46,980 nucleotides of DNA from an uncultured Prevotellaceae bacterium (lineage in GTDB: Bacteria; Bacteroidota; Bacteroidia; Bacteroidales; Bacteroidaceae): contig CADCBZ010000016.1 in the NCBI GenBank assembly GCA_902799765.1, positions 1-46,980 on the forward strand. The letters run 5' to 3'. Both the position numbers and the translations under genes were made by a program. Under the pieces are notes generated by a model. That model was not told where the DNA came from and ran no database searches. It saw only the letters and a program-made list of their open reading frames with translations. This document shows positions 25,038-32,765 of the stretch, in pieces (the first letter of the stretch is position 1; every line of letters starts with the position of its first letter).

Positions 25038-26039
25038 TTAAATGAGTATGTTCTTATGTCTTTTTGTAAACGACAGGGCTGCCCAGGCATAGATGCCAAG
25101 GGCGATAACAAGCATGGTCTGGACGGTATGGACGATGAGTACAAACCAGAGGGCCTGCTCGTCGGCGACACCATAGAGGATCAGCATGGTCTTAATGGCA
25201 AAATGCCAAGGACCGGCACCGTTGGGGGTCGGTACGATGACGGCGAAGTTGGCCACGACAAACGACACGAGGGCACAACCGATACCCAAGTGGGCTGTGA
25301 AGTCGAAGCAGAAGAACGTGAGGTAGTAATGCAGAAAATAGCACACCCAGATTCCGATTGAGAAAAACAGGTAGAGGGGTAGGTTCTTCACACCTCTCAG
25401 TGAGAGCACACCCTCCCAGATGCCACTCAGCGTCATCTTCACCTTATTATATATAGAGAAGTTCTTTAGTAACAAATGGAGTAGGATGAGGACAGCTACG
25501 GCACAGATGGCTGTGACGAGATAACCTGTGGAGGAGAAACGGTCGAGGATGTGGTCGAGTGAGGTGCCTGTCTTTTGGAAAAAGGTGCCGAAGATACTCA
25601 TCTCTACCAACAGGATCAGGCAGGAGTAGCCCATGACGATAAGTGTATCGACGGCGCGCTCTGTTACCACAGTGCCTAAGGCCTTCGAGAAAGATATTCC
25701 CTCGTATCGCTTCAAAACACCACAGCGGGTGAACTCACCAATGCGTGGAATCACCAGACTGACGGCATAAGACAGGAAGATAGCGTAAATGCTGGTTGAA
25801 GTTCTAGGCGATTCGCCCAAGGGCTCCAGCGTTTGTTTCCATCGCCAGCCGCGAAACATCTGTGCTAGGATGCCAAAAGGGAAGGATAGAAGCATCCATG
25901 TCCAGTCCATTTCTTGGGTCATGACATGGAAGAAACGTTCGAAATCCTCACCTCTGTACATCCAATACAGAATAGCCCCGCCCAGAAGAACGGGGAAAAT
26001 GATTTTGGCAGCATTGATGAGAACCGTTTTCAATTCCAT
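25038..26039 (-). CDS. Lysylphosphatidylglycerol synthase TM-region family protein (flippase-like)
   Basis: 333 residues from ATG 26039 (MELKTVLINAAKIIFPVLLGG). About eight membrane helices. The blocks GWRWKQTLEPLGESPRTSTSIYAIFLSYAVSLVIPRIGEFTRCGVLKRYEGISFSKALGTVV and VPTPNGAGPWHFAIK are typical of the YbhN/AglD/MprF transmembrane superfamily, which moves or flips lipids; the substrate is unknown. The open frame extends upstream, but the promoter box TATCTTTG ends 5 nt before this ATG, so the message is probably leaderless. pepD follows 12 nt downstream. Confidence 0.87.
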   Translation of the reverse strand: MELKTVLINAAKIIFPVLLGGAILYWMYRGEDFERFFHVMTQEMDWTWMLLSFPFGILAQMFRGWRWKQTLEPLGESPRTSTSIYAIFLSYAVSLVIPRIGEFTRCGVLKRYEGISFSKALGTVVTERAVDTLIVMGYSCLILLVEMSIFGTFFQKTGTSLDHILDRFSSTGYLVTAICAVAVLILLHLLLKNFSIYNKVKMTLSGIWEGVLSLRGVKNLPLYLFFSIGIWVCYFLHYYLTFFCFDFTAHLGIGCALVSFVVANFAVIVPTPNGAGPWHFAIKTMLILYGVADEQALWFVLIVHTVQTMLVIALGIYAWAALSFTKRHKNILI

Positions 26040-26044
26040 GGGTG

Positions 26045-26052
26045 CAAAGATA
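26045..26052 (-). promoter_or_regulatory. Promoter -7 box of the flippase-pepD operon
   Basis: TATCTTTG on the minus strand, with only CACCC between it and the ATG at 26039. Confidence 0.7.
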
Positions 26053-26089
26053 CGATTAAGTGAGCAAAAATCCAAATTTATTTGAGATT

Positions 26090-26137
26090 TTTCGAACGTG
26101 AGTATCTTCGAGCGCAGCTCAAAGATGCGAATAAAAC
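26090..26137. repeat. Dispersed two-hairpin repeat, copy 1
   Basis: Similar to 32181-32226 over about 46 bp. Hairpin one is TCGAA...TTCGA; hairpin two is GAGC-GCA-GCTC. It lies upstream of the flippase promoter, between divergent units. Confidence 0.6.
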
Positions 26138-26212
26138 TTGACATACGTCAACAAATTCTTCATTTTCTATCCTTTTTTGTCATAAAACATCGCCTGTGTG
26201 CGCAAACAGTCG

Positions 26213-26220
26213 TAAATTTG
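26213..26220 (+). promoter_or_regulatory. Promoter -7 box of the small membrane peptide gene
   Basis: TAAATTTG at 26213-26220, 54 nt before the ATG at 26275. No clear -33 element. Confidence 0.5.
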
Positions 26221-26274
26221 CATCGTCAAATAACAACAGGGTAACATCATTAAAGATTAAGAAAGGAATTGATT

Positions 26275-26367
26275 ATGACAGTATTATTTATGATAACACT
26301 TGCCGTTGCAGTATGTGTTGCTGAGGCCTTGAAGGTGAACAACGACATGAATCTGGGCGTGAAATAA
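26275..26367 (+). CDS. 30-residue hydrophobic small protein
   Basis: ATG at 26275 follows AAGAAAGGAATTG, an unusually good ribosome-binding site for this phylum. The peptide MTVLFMITLAVAVCVAEALK (first 20 residues) is one hydrophobic helix, followed by a short polar tail (VNNDMNLGVK). It has its own -7 box upstream and its own terminator downstream (26399), so it is a stand-alone unit and not a chance frame in a leader. Likely a single-pass inner-membrane peptide; function unknown. Below the size most gene finders report. Confidence 0.65.
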   Translation: MTVLFMITLAVAVCVAEALKVNNDMNLGVK

Positions 26368-26398
26368 CAAAAGAAAGTGTGAAGAAAGCATAGAAGAA

Positions 26399-26432
26399 AC
26401 GGACTGGATGTGAATCTGGTCCGTCTTTTTTT
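26399..26432 (+). terminator. Terminator of the small membrane peptide gene
   Basis: ACGGAC (26399-26404) pairs with GTCCGT (26419-26424), with an inner GAT/ATC extension, followed by C and seven T. Confidence 0.85.
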
Positions 26433-26441
26433 GTTGTTTAT

Positions 26442-26472
26442 TTGGTTTATTACCCGATTTGTGTTAATTTTG
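26442..26472 (+). promoter_or_regulatory. Promoter of ksgA
   Basis: A TTTG-like -33 near 26441-26444, about 20 nt spacer, and TAATTTTG at 26465-26472. Only CAGCC separates the box from the ATG at 26478. Confidence 0.7.
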
Positions 26473-26477
26473 CAGCC

Positions 26478-27278
26478 ATGAAGCAAGTAAGACCCAAGAA
26501 AAACCTCGGCCAGCATTTCCTGACCGATTTGAATATTGCCAAGGCGATAGCCGATACAGTAGATGCTTGTCCTGCCATTCCAGTCCTCGAAGTAGGACCT
26601 GGTATGGGTGTGATGACGCAGTTTCTCGTTGAGAAACCGCGTCCGTTCAAGGTCGTAGAGATCGATCGTGAGTCGGTGGCTTATCTTCAGGAGCATTTTC
26701 CACGCCTCTCTAATAATATAATAGGTGGAGATTTTCTGAGGATGGATTTGAACGAGGTGTTCGACGGTCAGCAGTTCGTACTGACGGGCAACTATCCCTA
26801 TGACATTTCCTCGCAGATCTTTTTCAAGATGCTCGACAATAAGGATTTGATTCCTTGTTGTACGGGTATGATTCAGCATGAGGTGGCGGTGCGCATGGCT
26901 TCCCAGCCTGGCAATAAGCAGTATGGTATCCTGTCGGTACTGATTCAGGCCTGGTATCATGTGGAGTATCTTTTCACTGTGGAGCCTGGCGTGTTTAATC
27001 CACCCCCCAAGGTACAGAGTGCCGTCATCCGTATGACCCGTAACGAGGTGACTGACCTTGGCTGTGATGAACAACTCTTCCGCCGTGTGGTGAAGACGGT
27101 GTTCAACCAACGCAGGAAAATGCTGCGTGTATCCTTGCGACAGATCTTCAATGGCGAACATCCTGCATCGGCCTCATTCTTCGAGCATGAGATGATGACG
27201 CGCCGCCCTGAACAGCTTTCAATACCTGAGTTTGTGACACTTACGAATCTCGTTGAAAAAGAATTAGTGGCCACTTGA
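26478..27278 (+). CDS. ksgA: 16S rRNA dimethyladenosine transferase
   Basis: 266 residues from MKQVRPKKNLGQHFLTDLNI, the classic KsgA start. The SAM-binding motif VLEVGPGMGVMT is at about 37-48, GGDFLRMDL follows, and the catalytic block GNYPYDISSQIFF is at about 105. The C-terminal FNQRRKMLRVSLR is typical. It dimethylates two adjacent adenines near the 3' end of 16S rRNA. An upstream in-frame Met at 26442 lies before the promoter box and is rejected. With 5 nt from the -7 box to the ATG, the mRNA should be leaderless. Confidence 0.96.
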   Translation: MKQVRPKKNLGQHFLTDLNIAKAIADTVDACPAIPVLEVGPGMGVMTQFLVEKPRPFKVVEIDRESVAYLQEHFPRLSNNIIGGDFLRMDLNEVFDGQQFVLTGNYPYDISSQIFFKMLDNKDLIPCCTGMIQHEVAVRMASQPGNKQYGILSVLIQAWYHVEYLFTVEPGVFNPPPKVQSAVIRMTRNEVTDLGCDEQLFRRVVKTVFNQRRKMLRVSLRQIFNGEHPASASFFEHEMMTRRPEQLSIPEFVTLTNLVEKELVAT

Positions 27279-27287
27279 CACTGTTAT

Positions 27288-27310
27288 CGAACACAAATAT
27301 AATGTGTTCG
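27288..27310. repeat. Palindrome after ksgA
   Basis: CGAACACA (27288-27295) and TGTGTTCG (27303-27310) around AATATAA. No T run, so it is more like an operator or 3' hairpin than a terminator. Confidence 0.5.
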
Positions 27311-27375
27311 CACACAACCTGCTTGATATACATCAAAAGAAACCCACTTTTTTGAGAAAAAGAGGGGTAAATCCA

Positions 27376-27405
27376 TTGCAGGTTTCAAAAATCGTCGTAC
27401 CTTTG
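27376..27405 (+). promoter_or_regulatory. Promoter of a probable non-coding RNA
   Basis: TTG at 27376-27378, 19-nt spacer, TACCTTTG at 27398-27405. As good as the tRNA promoter in this window. Confidence 0.7.
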
Positions 27406-27409
27406 CAGT

Positions 27410-27691
27410 GTCAAAAGACAAAAAGTTACTTCAATAGAATCACAAACACAGAGGTATTAGTTAAGGTAAAGATTGAATTTAGGTTTTAGTTAGAGTTAAT
27501 AGTTAGATATTTAGTTTTAGGTTTATTATTTTGATTGGCAATAGGTTTTTCTAAGGTGTTAGAAAAGATTTGCAAGTAGGGATAACAGACGCAGTGGTGA
27601 CACTCCGTTTTTCTCAGAAAAAGGTTTTTAGTTATTCATAGATTGTTGGCGCCGCCCTTGAGTCGTTGATGACCCTTGGACGGCTTTTTTT
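27410..27691 (+). ncRNA. Probable small non-coding RNA
   Basis: A near-consensus promoter at 27376-27405 is followed by about 280 nt with no convincing protein frame and then a strong terminator at 27651-27691. The first bases, GTGTCAAAAGACAAAAAG, can form a small TGTC/GACA hairpin; the middle (27470-27540) is AT-rich with repeated TTAGTT words; the 3' third has GC-rich hairpin material. It does not show RNase P, tmRNA or SRP RNA hallmarks. It could be a 6S-like RNA, a Bacteroidales sRNA family member, or the leader of a lost gene; a family assignment needs a covariance-model search. This entry covers the 411-base gap between ksgA and the cyclophilin gene. Confidence 0.5.
27651..27691 (+). 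terminator. Terminator of the non-coding RNA
   Basis: GCCGCCC..GTC pairs with GAC..GGACGGC around GTTGAT, with internal mismatches, followed by seven T. The T run touches the stop codon of the convergent cyclophilin gene. Confidence 0.8.
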
Positions 27692-28436
27692 ATTTCCTCC
27701 TGGGAGCAGTACGCTTCTTGGGGGAATTCTTTTTGGGAACTGTAGCCTGCGGAAGATCCTTCGTGACGGTAGCCTTCAGGATGCGGATATCCTCTAAGGG
27801 CCGGTCGTTCTTATCAGTCTCTACCCCTTGGATCTTCTCTACGATATCCATTCCTTCAACCACTTCACCAAACACGGTATATTGTCCGTCCAGGTGGGGT
27901 GCACCCCCTACGGTCTTATACACCTCCAGCATCTCGGGGGTGAGTTTTACAGTGCCCTGTGTGGCAGAGTCGAGTTTCTCCTGAATCTTTGCTAATTGCT
28001 GGTCGTTGCGCACCTTTCCCCATACAATATAAAACTGACAGGCAGAAGAACGGCGCTCTGGATTCACTTTCTCGCTTTCACGGGCCATTGCCACTGCACC
28101 ACGGCGATGGAAAATCTGTGGCAGACGGAACTCGGCCTCTGTGGTATAGTCGAAATCGCCTGTACCCAATAGTTGTCCAGGTTTGGCATGTTTGCTATTG
28201 GTGTCGCCGCTCTGGATCATGAAGTCTTTGATGACGCGATGGATGAGTAAGGAGTCATAGATACCCATCTTTGTGATCTTCAGGAAGTTGTCACGTGTCT
28301 GTGGCGTCTCCTCGTATAGTGCGATACGGATATTACCTGCTGTAGTCTCAAACAGCACCTCTGTGTTTTTGGTCTGTGCCCATGCAGTTAAGAGAGAGAC
28401 ATGAAAAACGATCAGTAATGATAGGATTTTACGCAT
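27690..28436 (-). CDS. Peptidyl-prolyl cis-trans isomerase, cyclophilin type
   Basis: 248 residues with a cleavable signal peptide (MRKILSLLIVFHVSLLTAWA), so periplasmic. The cyclophilin fold shows in TTAGNIRIALYEETPQTRDNFLKI, IHRVIKDFMIQSGDTNS, GAVAMARE, QFYIVWG and YTVFGEVVEGMDIVEKI. A basic C-terminal tail (PKKNSPKKRTAPRRK) follows and is unusual in a secreted isomerase. It helps fold exported proteins by proline isomerisation. It lies 27 nt after the MATE gene and probably shares its transcript. Confidence 0.93.
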   Translation of the reverse strand: MRKILSLLIVFHVSLLTAWAQTKNTEVLFETTAGNIRIALYEETPQTRDNFLKITKMGIYDSLLIHRVIKDFMIQSGDTNSKHAKPGQLLGTGDFDYTTEAEFRLPQIFHRRGAVAMARESEKVNPERRSSACQFYIVWGKVRNDQQLAKIQEKLDSATQGTVKLTPEMLEVYKTVGGAPHLDGQYTVFGEVVEGMDIVEKIQGVETDKNDRPLEDIRILKATVTKDLPQATVPKKNSPKKRTAPRRK

Positions 28437-28463
28437 ATTGGTATTTTTTAATGATTAATATAT

Positions 28464-29849
28464 CTAATGTTTAATCTTCAGCTTCTCGCTCCAACCGCCT
28501 TTAAACAATCGAGCCAGGAAGATACTGCCGCGGAAGAAGAGTTCGATGGCCATGGCCGTCCACATACCTTTCAGACCATACTTTGGTGCAAGCCCTGCAG
28601 CTAAGGTCAGACGGACAAACCACATAGAGCATAGGCTCATTGCTGCAGGGATCAGTGTGTCACCAGCACCGATGAACACACCGTTTACCACAATGGCGGC
28701 TGCGAACATTGGCTCTGCCCAGGCTTCGATGCGAAGTACTTCTGTGCCGAGAGCTATCACCTCGTCAACAGGTGTCATAATGTTCATCAGTTGGGGAGCA
28801 AAGATCCACATCAACACACCCATCATGGTCATCACAGAGATGCCCAAGCCGACGGACAGTCTGGCAAAGGAGCGCGTGAGTTGTTTCTGTCCTGCACCGA
28901 TGCCTTGCCCCACCAGTGTCGTGGCTGCCTCAGCAATACCGTAACCTGGCATGTAGCAGAGACTCTCTACTGTGATGGCCAAAGAGTGGGCAGCGATAGC
29001 GATGGTGCCAAGGGGGGCCACAATCAAGGTGGTTACAATCTGAGCACCACCCATGAGCATGTGTTGCAGGCCCATAGGCGCACCAATCTTGAAAGCGGTG
29101 CTGACAGTGTCTTGTCTGGGCTTGAATGAACCAGGATGCCCTTTGAGTGAGAGCATTTTCGACTTCACCAGTAGGAAATAGAGCATCAGACTGGCTGTAA
29201 CCAGCATGGCAAGACCCGTACCTATGGCGGCGCCCATTACTCCCAAGTTCAGGATATAGATAAAAATGTAGTTGAACACCACATCCATCAGACACATGCA
29301 GATGTTCAGGACGGAAGGGATCTTCATGTTGCCTGAGCATTTCAGCATCGAACCAGCTAACCCTTCCATTTGGAAGAAAATGCCGGCGACGCCGAAGATG
29401 GCGAAGTATAGTGAGGCATCACGTGCAATTTCAGGGGAACCTCCCAACCAGAAGGGGAGGAACGGAGCAATGCTGATGCTGATGGTGGTCATCGTCAAGG
29501 CCCAGATAAGACAGCAGATGAGCGACTGGCGCAGTACGCGACGAGCTGCCTCGAAGTCGTTGGCACCAATGAAGTGGGCCACCTGTACAGAAAAGCCCAG
29601 CGAAGCTGCATGAGACAGACCGCCCATCAGCCAGCCTGTGGTCTCCACGAGTCCGATGGCCGCAGAAGCCTTCGCCCCCAGATGTCCCACCATCGACGCA
29701 TCGATGAAAAACATCACGGTGGCGGAGATCTGTGCCAGAATGCTGGGGATACTCAACTGAGTGATCAGTGCCAGCTTCTCACGACCCGTCATCGAGCGCC
29801 CTTCCCTTATATAGGAGAGTAGCAGTTCGCTGTTCTTGACTTTCTTCAT
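28464..29849 (-). CDS. MATE-family efflux transporter
   Basis: 461 residues, about 12 membrane helices in two halves, with MATE blocks PSILAQISATVMFFIDASMVGHLGA near the start and GIAEAATTLVGQGIGAGQ in the second half. It would export cationic drugs or metabolites using a Na+ or H+ gradient; substrate unknown. Its ATG follows the T run of the rpsO terminator by two bases, with no promoter or ribosome-binding site between, so expression probably depends on read-through from rpsO. Confidence 0.92.
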   Translation of the reverse strand: MKKVKNSELLLSYIREGRSMTGREKLALITQLSIPSILAQISATVMFFIDASMVGHLGAKASAAIGLVETTGWLMGGLSHAASLGFSVQVAHFIGANDFEAARRVLRQSLICCLIWALTMTTISISIAPFLPFWLGGSPEIARDASLYFAIFGVAGIFFQMEGLAGSMLKCSGNMKIPSVLNICMCLMDVVFNYIFIYILNLGVMGAAIGTGLAMLVTASLMLYFLLVKSKMLSLKGHPGSFKPRQDTVSTAFKIGAPMGLQHMLMGGAQIVTTLIVAPLGTIAIAAHSLAITVESLCYMPGYGIAEAATTLVGQGIGAGQKQLTRSFARLSVGLGISVMTMMGVLMWIFAPQLMNIMTPVDEVIALGTEVLRIEAWAEPMFAAAIVVNGVFIGAGDTLIPAAMSLCSMWFVRLTLAAGLAPKYGLKGMWTAMAIELFFRGSIFLARLFKGGWSEKLKIKH

Positions 29850-29851
29850 TT

Positions 29852-29879
29852 AAAAAAAGCCCCGCAAACTGCGAGGCTT
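29852..29879 (-). terminator. Terminator of rpsO, abutting the MATE start
   Basis: On the minus strand AAGCCTCGC pairs with GCGGGGCTT (one mismatch) around AGTTT, followed by a T run that ends 2 nt before the MATE ATG. Confidence 0.85.
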
Positions 29880-29891
29880 AGAATGTTTAGC

Positions 29892-30161
29892 TTATTTACG
29901 AAGACCGAGGGCCTTGATGATAGCACGATAACGATTGATATCGTTATTGTAGAGGTACTTCAGCAACTTGCGGCGCTTACCAACGAGCATGGTCAGTGAA
30001 CGTGCGGTGTTGTGGTCCTTGTGGTTCTTCTTGAGGTGCTCTGTCAGGTGAGAGATGCGGTAGCTGAAAAGTGCGATCTGAGCTTCTGCAGAACCGGTAT
30101 CTGTGGCACTCTTGCCATACTGACCAAAGATTTCCTCCTTCTTTGCTTTGTCTAAATACAT
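29892..30161 (-). CDS. rpsO: 30S ribosomal protein uS15
   Basis: 89 residues, the exact family length. Blocks TGSAEAQIALFSYRISHLTEHLKKNHKDHNTARSLTMLVGKRRKLLKYL are diagnostic of S15, which binds the central domain of 16S rRNA. The leader of about 107 nt from the promoter at 30280-30273 is long enough for the self-regulating structures S15 uses in other bacteria, though none was identified by eye. Confidence 0.97.
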   Translation of the reverse strand: MYLDKAKKEEIFGQYGKSATDTGSAEAQIALFSYRISHLTEHLKKNHKDHNTARSLTMLVGKRRKLLKYLYNNDINRYRAIIKALGLRK

Positions 30162-30272
30162 AATTTTAAATGTGATTAATTGTGTTGCAATAACATCTTT
30201 CAGACGTGTCTGCCTACCTAATCACTGGTGGTTTACGTCATCAAATGCTTCGGATTTTCCGAAATGCGGGTG

Positions 30273-30330
30273 CAAAGGTACAACTTTTTTCCGATACTGC
30301 AAACTTTTTCGAAAAATATTCGTACCTTTG
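30273..30330. promoter_or_regulatory. Symmetric divergent promoters of rpsO and typA
   Basis: TACCTTTG on the minus strand at 30280-30273 (rpsO) and on the plus strand at 30323-30330 (typA). Extended by flanking bases they form an inverted repeat, TGCAAAGGTAC and GTACCTTTGCA, about 40 bp apart. Confidence 0.75.
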
Positions 30331-30353
30331 CAGCCGTTTTTATAATAATAGGT

Positions 30354-32162
30354 ATGCAGGATATCAGAAATATCGCAATTATTGCGCACGTCGATCATGG
30401 TAAGACTACATTGGTCGATAAGATGATGTTAGCTGGAAATCTCTTCCGTGAGGGACAGAATCTCAGCAATCAGGTGTTGGATGCAAACGATCTGGAGCGT
30501 GAGCGTGGTATCACCATCCTCTCTAAGAACGTGAGCATCAATTGGAAAGGAACGAAGATCAACATTATAGATACCCCGGGTCACTCTGATTTTGGTGGTG
30601 AAGTAGAGCGTGTGCTGAACATGGCCGACGGCTGTCTGTTGCTGGTGGATGCCTTTGAGGGTCCGATGCCTCAGACACGTTTCGTGTTGCAGAAAGCACT
30701 CCAGATTGGACTGAAACCCATTGTGGTTGTGAACAAGGTTGATAAACCAAACTGTCGTCCAGAGGAGGTGTATGAGATGGTGTTCGACCTGATGTTCTCG
30801 CTGAATGCCACTGAGGATCAGTTGGACTTCCCCGTTGTCTATGGTTCTGCCAAAAATGGTTGGATGAGTGAAGACTGGAAGAAACCGACTGACAATATCA
30901 CTTATCTCTTGGATAAGATTGTTGAAGTGATTCCTGCACCGCAGCAGATTGAGGGTACTCCTCAGATGTTGATTACATCATTGGACTACTCCAGCTATCA
31001 GGGTCGTATCGCCGTAGGCCGTGTACATCGTGGTACGCTGAAAGACGGTATGCAGGTAACAATTGTCCATCGCGATGGAAAGATGGAGAAGACCAAGATC
31101 AAAGAGCTTCACACTTTCGATGGTATGGGTCATGTGCGTACTGATGGTGTGGATTGTGGTGATATCTGTGCAGTGATCGGACTGGAGAAGTTTGAGATTG
31201 GTGATACCATCTGCGACTTAGAGAACCCAGAGCCGCTGCCTCCTATTGCTATCGACGAGCCTACGATGTCGATGCTCTTTACCATCAACGACTCACCTTT
31301 CTTCGGCAAGGAGGGTAAGTTTGTGACCTCGCGCCATATCAACGATCGTCTGGAGAAGGAACTGGAGAAGAACCTCGCCTTGAGAGTAGAGCCTTTCGAG
31401 GACTCTACTGATAAGTGGATCGTTTCAGGTCGTGGTGTGTTGCATCTCTCTGTGTTGGTGGAGACCATGCGTCGTGAGGGTTATGAGTTGCAGGTAGGTC
31501 AGCCTCAGGTAATCTACAAGGATATCAACGGTGTGAAGCATGAGCCTGTAGAGGAGTTGACGATCAACGTGCCTGAGGAATTCTCTTCTAAGATGATTGA
31601 TATGGTCACCCGTCGTAAGGGTGAGATGACTTCTATGGAGAGCCAGGGTGAACGTGTGAATATCGAGTTCGATATCCCCTCACGTGGTATCATTGGTCTG
31701 CGTACCAATGTACTGACTGCCTCTCAGGGTGAGGCCATCATGGCGCATCGCTTCAAGGAGTATCAGCCGTATAAGGGAGAGATCGAACGTCGTGTCAACG
31801 GCTCGATGATCTCTATGGATACAGGTAATGCCTTTGCCTACGCCATCGATAAACTGCAAGACCGTGGTAAGTTCTTCATCGATCCTGGTGAGGATGTATA
31901 TATGGGACAGGTTGTAGGTGAGCATGTGCATGACAACGACCTCGTGGTAAACGTCTGCAAGGCGAAGCAGTTGACCAACGTGCGTGCCTCTGGTACAGAT
32001 GAAAAGGCCCGTATCATTCCGAAGACGGTGATGAGTCTTGAGGAATGTCTTGAGTATATCAAGCAGGACGAGCTGGTAGAGGTTACACCTAAGTCGATGC
32101 GTATGCGCAAGACCATCCTCGATCACGATCAACGCAAAAAGGCTGCGAATAAGCGAGAATAA
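30354..32162 (+). CDS. typA: Ribosome-associated GTPase TypA/BipA
   Basis: 602 residues from MQDIRNIAIIAHVDHGKTTL (G1 loop). Further GTPase motifs: RGITILSKN, DTPGHSDFGGEVER, and NKVDKPNCRPEEV. EF-G-like domains follow, and the C-terminal TypA domain contains GVLHLSVLVETMRREGYE, TRRKGEMTSMESQGERV and SRGIIGLRTNVLTASQGEAIMAH. It assists 50S assembly and translation under stress or cold. The open frame runs further upstream, but the promoter at 30323 lies inside that extension, so 30354 is the start. Usual length about 600. Confidence 0.96.
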   Translation: MQDIRNIAIIAHVDHGKTTLVDKMMLAGNLFREGQNLSNQVLDANDLERERGITILSKNVSINWKGTKINIIDTPGHSDFGGEVERVLNMADGCLLLVDAFEGPMPQTRFVLQKALQIGLKPIVVVNKVDKPNCRPEEVYEMVFDLMFSLNATEDQLDFPVVYGSAKNGWMSEDWKKPTDNITYLLDKIVEVIPAPQQIEGTPQMLITSLDYSSYQGRIAVGRVHRGTLKDGMQVTIVHRDGKMEKTKIKELHTFDGMGHVRTDGVDCGDICAVIGLEKFEIGDTICDLENPEPLPPIAIDEPTMSMLFTINDSPFFGKEGKFVTSRHINDRLEKELEKNLALRVEPFEDSTDKWIVSGRGVLHLSVLVETMRREGYELQVGQPQVIYKDINGVKHEPVEELTINVPEEFSSKMIDMVTRRKGEMTSMESQGERVNIEFDIPSRGIIGLRTNVLTASQGEAIMAHRFKEYQPYKGEIERRVNGSMISMDTGNAFAYAIDKLQDRGKFFIDPGEDVYMGQVVGEHVHDNDLVVNVCKAKQLTNVRASGTDEKARIIPKTVMSLEECLEYIKQDELVEVTPKSMRMRKTILDHDQRKKAANKRE

Positions 32163-32180
32163 AGCAAAGCTTGCTTATGC

Positions 32181-32227
32181 TTTATCGAGCGTGAGCAGGC
32201 TCGAACGAAGTTCAAAGCAAATAAAGT
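32181..32227. repeat. Dispersed two-hairpin repeat, copy 2
   Basis: Matches 26090-26137 with compensating changes: hairpin one is TCGAGC...GCTCGA, hairpin two is GAAC-GAA-GTTC. It lies 19 nt after typA, between convergent genes. Confidence 0.6.
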
Positions 32228-32235
32228 ATAAAATT

Positions 32236-32261
32236 AATCCCTCGCCGATTGGCGGGGGATT
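32236..32261. terminator. Hairpin between typA and luxS
   Basis: An 11-bp stem, AATCCCTCGCC with GGCGGGGGATT (one G-T pair), around GATT. T runs are poor on both strands, so it is a likely but imperfect bidirectional terminator. Confidence 0.65.
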
Positions 32262-32268
32262 ATGGTCT

Positions 32269-32763
32269 TTATGCGTCGGCGAAGGTTTTGCCGTCTTCCA
32301 GGGTAATCTGAAGTTTGGTGTATTCGCAGTGGAAATCGTTTTGCAGACGATCCAAATAACGACGACACTCCCATTTGCACATAGGCAGGTCGTGAAGCAG
32401 ATAATTACCACAAGCCTCTGGACGAGTGGCAGGCACTTCTGTCTGTGTGAGCATCCACTCCAGACATTCGATGGTCAACTGGCGCATGTCTTCGACAGTG
32501 TATGTACCTGTCATGATGATATACATGCCTGTCAGACAACCCATCGGCCCTACATATACCACATCCTCTTTCACCCGGCTGTTACGAAACCAAGTAGCCA
32601 TCAGGTGCTCTATGCTATGGATGGCGGCAGGGGCAACAGCAGGCTCCTTATTCGGTTCTGTGATGCGCAGATCAAACGTCGTGAAACCCTTATCCACACG
32701 TGATACGTAGATGCCTGGTTTCAGGTGCGTGTGGTCAATGGTGAAACTTTGTATGACTTCCAT
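32269..32763 (-). CDS. luxS: S-ribosylhomocysteine lyase
   Basis: 164 residues. Zinc ligands His49 and His53 in HSIEH and Cys118 in EACGNY, the catalytic Cys76 in GPMGCLTGMY and Glu52 are all present. It splits S-ribosylhomocysteine to homocysteine and the precursor of autoinducer-2. It begins 2 nt after the stop of the MTA/SAH nucleosidase gene, so the two consecutive steps of S-adenosylhomocysteine recycling are co-transcribed. Confidence 0.97.
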   Translation of the reverse strand: MEVIQSFTIDHTHLKPGIYVSRVDKGFTTFDLRITEPNKEPAVAPAAIHSIEHLMATWFRNSRVKEDVVYVGPMGCLTGMYIIMTGTYTVEDMRQLTIECLEWMLTQTEVPATRPEACGNYLLHDLPMCKWECRRYLDRLQNDFHCEYTKLQITLEDGKTFADA

Positions 32764-32765
32764 AA

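Noticed and set aside
26250-27161. 303-codon minus-strand open frame
   Set aside because: It lies antisense to ksgA and shows no family features; ksgA is unmistakable.
27304-27489. 61-codon open frame between ksgA and the cyclophilin gene
   Set aside because: It runs across the promoter of the probable non-coding RNA and has no conserved-looking features or ribosome-binding site.
32161-32185. GCAAAGCTTGCTTATGC near the typA end as a promoter or attachment site
   Set aside because: No second copy or integrase is present; it is a short AT-rich palindrome next to the dispersed repeat.
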